Source: an uncultured Caulobacter sp. (lineage in GTDB: Bacteria; Pseudomonadota; Alphaproteobacteria; Caulobacterales; Caulobacteraceae). Taken from it: 22,488 nucleotides of DNA. The translations under genes and the position numbers were made by a program. The DNA is taken from NCBI RefSeq assembly GCF_937900395.1, contig NZ_CALCDX010000104.1, forward strand, positions 1 to 22,488. Reading direction: 5' to 3'. Below the pieces are notes generated by a model. That model had not been told where the DNA came from and did no database searches. It saw only the letters and a program-made list of their open reading frames with translations. Position 1 is the stretch's first letter. Each line of letters starts with the position of its first letter. Below are positions 20,461-22,488 of the stretch, piece after piece.

Positions 20461-22488
20461 TCAGTTGGCCACGATGTTGACGATGCGGTCCTTCACGACG
20501 ATCACCTTGCGGACCGTCAGGCCCTCAAGGTGAGCCAGGACGTTCGGATCCGCCAGCGCGATTTTCTGGACCTCGTCCTCGGCGGCGCCGGCTTTCACCT
20601 TCACTTCGCCGCGACGCTTGCCGTTGATCTGGATCGGCAGGACGCGCTCGTCGTCCGCGGCCAGGGCCGGGTCGGCCTTGGGCCAGGGGGCGTTGACGAC
20701 CATGCCTTCGCCGCCGATCTTGGCCCAGGCTTCCTCGGCCAGGTGAGGCGTGAAGGGCGCGACCAGGCGGGCCAGGATGTTCAGGGCTTCGGCGCGGGCC
20801 GCCAGGACGGCGTTCGAGGCGCCCTCCGCCGGAGCGGCCTTCAGGGCGTTCAGGAACTCGTACAGGCGCGCCACGCCGCTGTTGAAGCGGAAGCCCTCGA
20901 TGCTGTCGGTGACGAAGCCGATCAGCTTGTGGGCGGCCTTGCGCAGGGCCAAGGCCGCTTCGTCCGAGGCGTCGTGGGCGAAGTCGCCGGCCGGCTGGCT
21001 GTCGAACTCGTTCCACAGGCGGTGCGTGAAGCGCCAGGAGCCTTCGACGCCTGCGTTGGTCCACTGGACGTCACGCTCGGGCGGGCTGTCCGACATCACG
21101 AACAGGCGGGCGCTGTCGACGCCATAGGCCTCGAAGATGTCCTCGGGAGCGACCACATTCTTCTTGGACTTCGACATCTTCTCGACGTCGCCGATGATGA
21201 TCGGCGCGCCGGTCTTGGCGTGGGTCGCCGAGCGACTGTTTCCCTCGACCTTGATCACCACGTCCGAGGGTTCGACCCACTCACCGGCCTCGTTCTTGTA
21301 GGCCTCGTGGGTGACCATCCCTTGCGTGAACAGGCCCGCAAACGGCTCCTCGACCGAGACCAGGCCCTCGTCCTTCAGGGCGCGGGTGATGAAGCGGGCG
21401 TACAGCAGGTGCAGGATCGCGTGCTCGACGCCGCCGATGTACTGGTCGACCGGCAGCCAGTAGTCGGCCGCGGCCTTGCCGACAGGCTCGGCGGCCTCTG
21501 TGTCGGCGAAGCGGGCGAAGTACCAGCTGGAGTCGATGAATGTATCCAGCGTGTCGGTCTCGCGTTCTGCCTTGCCGCCGCAGGTCGGGCAGGTGGTGTG
21601 ACGCCAGGTCGGATGGCGCAGCAGCGGGTTGCCCGGCTTGTCGAAGGTGACGTCGTCAGGCAGGGCGACCGGCAGCTGGTCCTCCGGCACGGGAACGACG
21701 CCGCAGGTCTCGCAGTGGATCACCGGGATCGGACAGCCCCAATAGCGCTGGCGCGAGACGCCCCAGTCGCGCAAGCGATAGACCGTCGCGCCCTGGCCCT
21801 GTCCGGCGGCTTCGATGCGCGCCACGGCCTCGGCCTTGGCGGTCTCGACGTCCATGCCGTCCAGGAACTTCGAATTGAAGATCTTGCCGGGGCCGACATA
21901 GGCCTCCTTGCCGACCTGGAAGGTCGCCGGATCCTCGCCGTTGGGCAGCACCACCGGCAGGACCGGCAGGTCGTACTTACGGGCGAAGTCCAGGTCGCGC
22001 TGGTCGTGGGCCGGGCAGGCGAAGATCGCGCCGGTGCCGTAGTCCATCAGGATGAAGTTGGCGATCCAGACGGGCAGGGTGATCGACGGATCCAGCGGGT
22101 GCTTCACCCGCAGGCCGGTGTCGTAGCCCAGCTTCTCGGCGCTCTCGATCTCGGCTTCCGAGGTGCCGCCCTTGCGGCAGTCGGCGATGAACTGCTGGAT
22201 CTGCGGGTTCTCGACCGCCAGCTGCTCGGCCAGGGGATGCTCGGGCGCGATGCCGACGAAGCTGGCGCCGAACAGGGTGTCGGGACGGGTGGTGTAGACC
22301 TCCAGGCCCTCGGCCAAGCCGTCCGGGGCCTCGCCGTCGAACTGGAACTTGAAGCGCAGGCCCTTGGAGCGGCCGATCCAGTTCTCCTGCATCAGGCGAA
22401 CCTTGTCGGGCCAGCGGTCCAGGGTCTTCAGGCCGTCGATCAGGGCGTCGGCGTAGTCGGTGATGCGCAGGAACCACTGGGTCAGCTT
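20461..22488 (-). CDS. leuS: Leucyl-tRNA synthetase (partial, 5' end outside window)
   Basis: Class I aminoacyl-tRNA synthetase charging tRNA-Leu. The frame is open to the window edge; 675 residues of a roughly 860-residue protein are visible, beginning KLTQWFLRITDYADALIDG. The HIGH motif lies outside. Seen in order: WIGRSKG, the CP1 editing domain with TTRPDTLFGASF and DYGTGAIFACPAHDQRD, a zinc-ribbon-like Cys set (HCETCGVV and CPTCGG), the catalytic KMSKSKKNVV, the DSPPERDVQW segment, the anticodon-binding helical domain (FTPHLAEEAW) and a C-terminal domain ending VKDRIVNIVAN. The TGA is 5 bases before lptE, so leuS-lptE form a unit, possibly with holA after the repeat. Confidence 0.97.
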   Translation of the reverse strand, partial: KLTQWFLRITDYADALIDGLKTLDRWPDKVRLMQENWIGRSKGLRFKFQFDGEAPDGLAEGLEVYTTRPDTLFGASFVGIAPEHPLAEQLAVENPQIQQFIADCRKGGTSEAEIESAEKLGYDTGLRVKHPLDPSITLPVWIANFILMDYGTGAIFACPAHDQRDLDFARKYDLPVLPVVLPNGEDPATFQVGKEAYVGPGKIFNSKFLDGMDVETAKAEAVARIEAAGQGQGATVYRLRDWGVSRQRYWGCPIPVIHCETCGVVPVPEDQLPVALPDDVTFDKPGNPLLRHPTWRHTTCPTCGGKAERETDTLDTFIDSSWYFARFADTEAAEPVGKAAADYWLPVDQYIGGVEHAILHLLYARFITRALKDEGLVSVEEPFAGLFTQGMVTHEAYKNEAGEWVEPSDVVIKVEGNSRSATHAKTGAPIIIGDVEKMSKSKKNVVAPEDIFEAYGVDSARLFVMSDSPPERDVQWTNAGVEGSWRFTHRLWNEFDSQPAGDFAHDASDEAALALRKAAHKLIGFVTDSIEGFRFNSGVARLYEFLNALKAAPAEGASNAVLAARAEALNILARLVAPFTPHLAEEAWAKIGGEGMVVNAPWPKADPALAADDERVLPIQINGKRRGEVKVKAGAAEDEVQKIALADPNVLAHLEGLTVRKVIVVKDRIVNIVAN

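Overview
The window looks like a Caulobacter chromosome (Alphaproteobacteria). It is GC-rich. The block mnmE-mnmG-rsmG-parA-parB, with parS centromere sites scattered through it, matches the origin-proximal region of Caulobacter crescentus. The ParA and ParB translations agree closely with the C. crescentus proteins as I remember them. Species assignment is inference.

Left part (1-9.3 kb, mostly minus strand, accessory in character): the start of a cellulose operon, reading leftward, with a small Ala/Pro-rich protein (3027-3500), the ParA-like ATPase BcsQ (2271-3026) and cellulose synthase BcsA (2268 to beyond position 1). BcsA runs past its PilZ domain into a second signal-peptide-like segment without a stop, so it is probably a BcsA-BcsB fusion. 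Upstream lies a 780-base AT-rich gap without a convincing gene. Then come an RTX (calcium-binding nonapeptide) protein, a perfect 14-bp hairpin terminator, a large TonB-dependent receptor, and a small one-helix membrane protein whose ribosome site is covered by a hairpin.

Middle part (9.4-12.6 kb): an FMN-dependent nitronate monooxygenase/NADH:quinone reductase-like protein, a 150-bp intergenic repeat with hairpin ends, then a dienelactone hydrolase and a quinone oxidoreductase that overlap by one base and share the minus strand. Divergent from these, on the plus strand, is a DUF6489-type small gene next to mnmE.

Right part (12.6-18.4 kb, plus strand): mnmE and mnmG (tRNA wobble uridine modification), rsmG (16S rRNA methylation), parA and parB (chromosome segregation). 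Two perfect palindromic parS sites lie between mnmE and mnmG. Three more good matches lie inside the coding sequences of the quinone oxidoreductase, mnmE and mnmG. ParB loads on such sites and ParA moves them to the opposite pole. Convergent to parB, on the minus strand, are leuS (partial), lptE and holA. Repeat-derived palindromes sit at the 3' ends of qor, holA and lptE.

I found no clearly new multi-gene system. The best leads are the centromere written into coding sequence in two reading frames, the putative BcsAB fusion with an altered c-di-GMP motif beside the centromere, paired GANTC methylation sites before mnmG and parB, and hairpin-ended repeats serving as gene ends. No rRNA, tRNA, CRISPR array or insertion sequence was seen.
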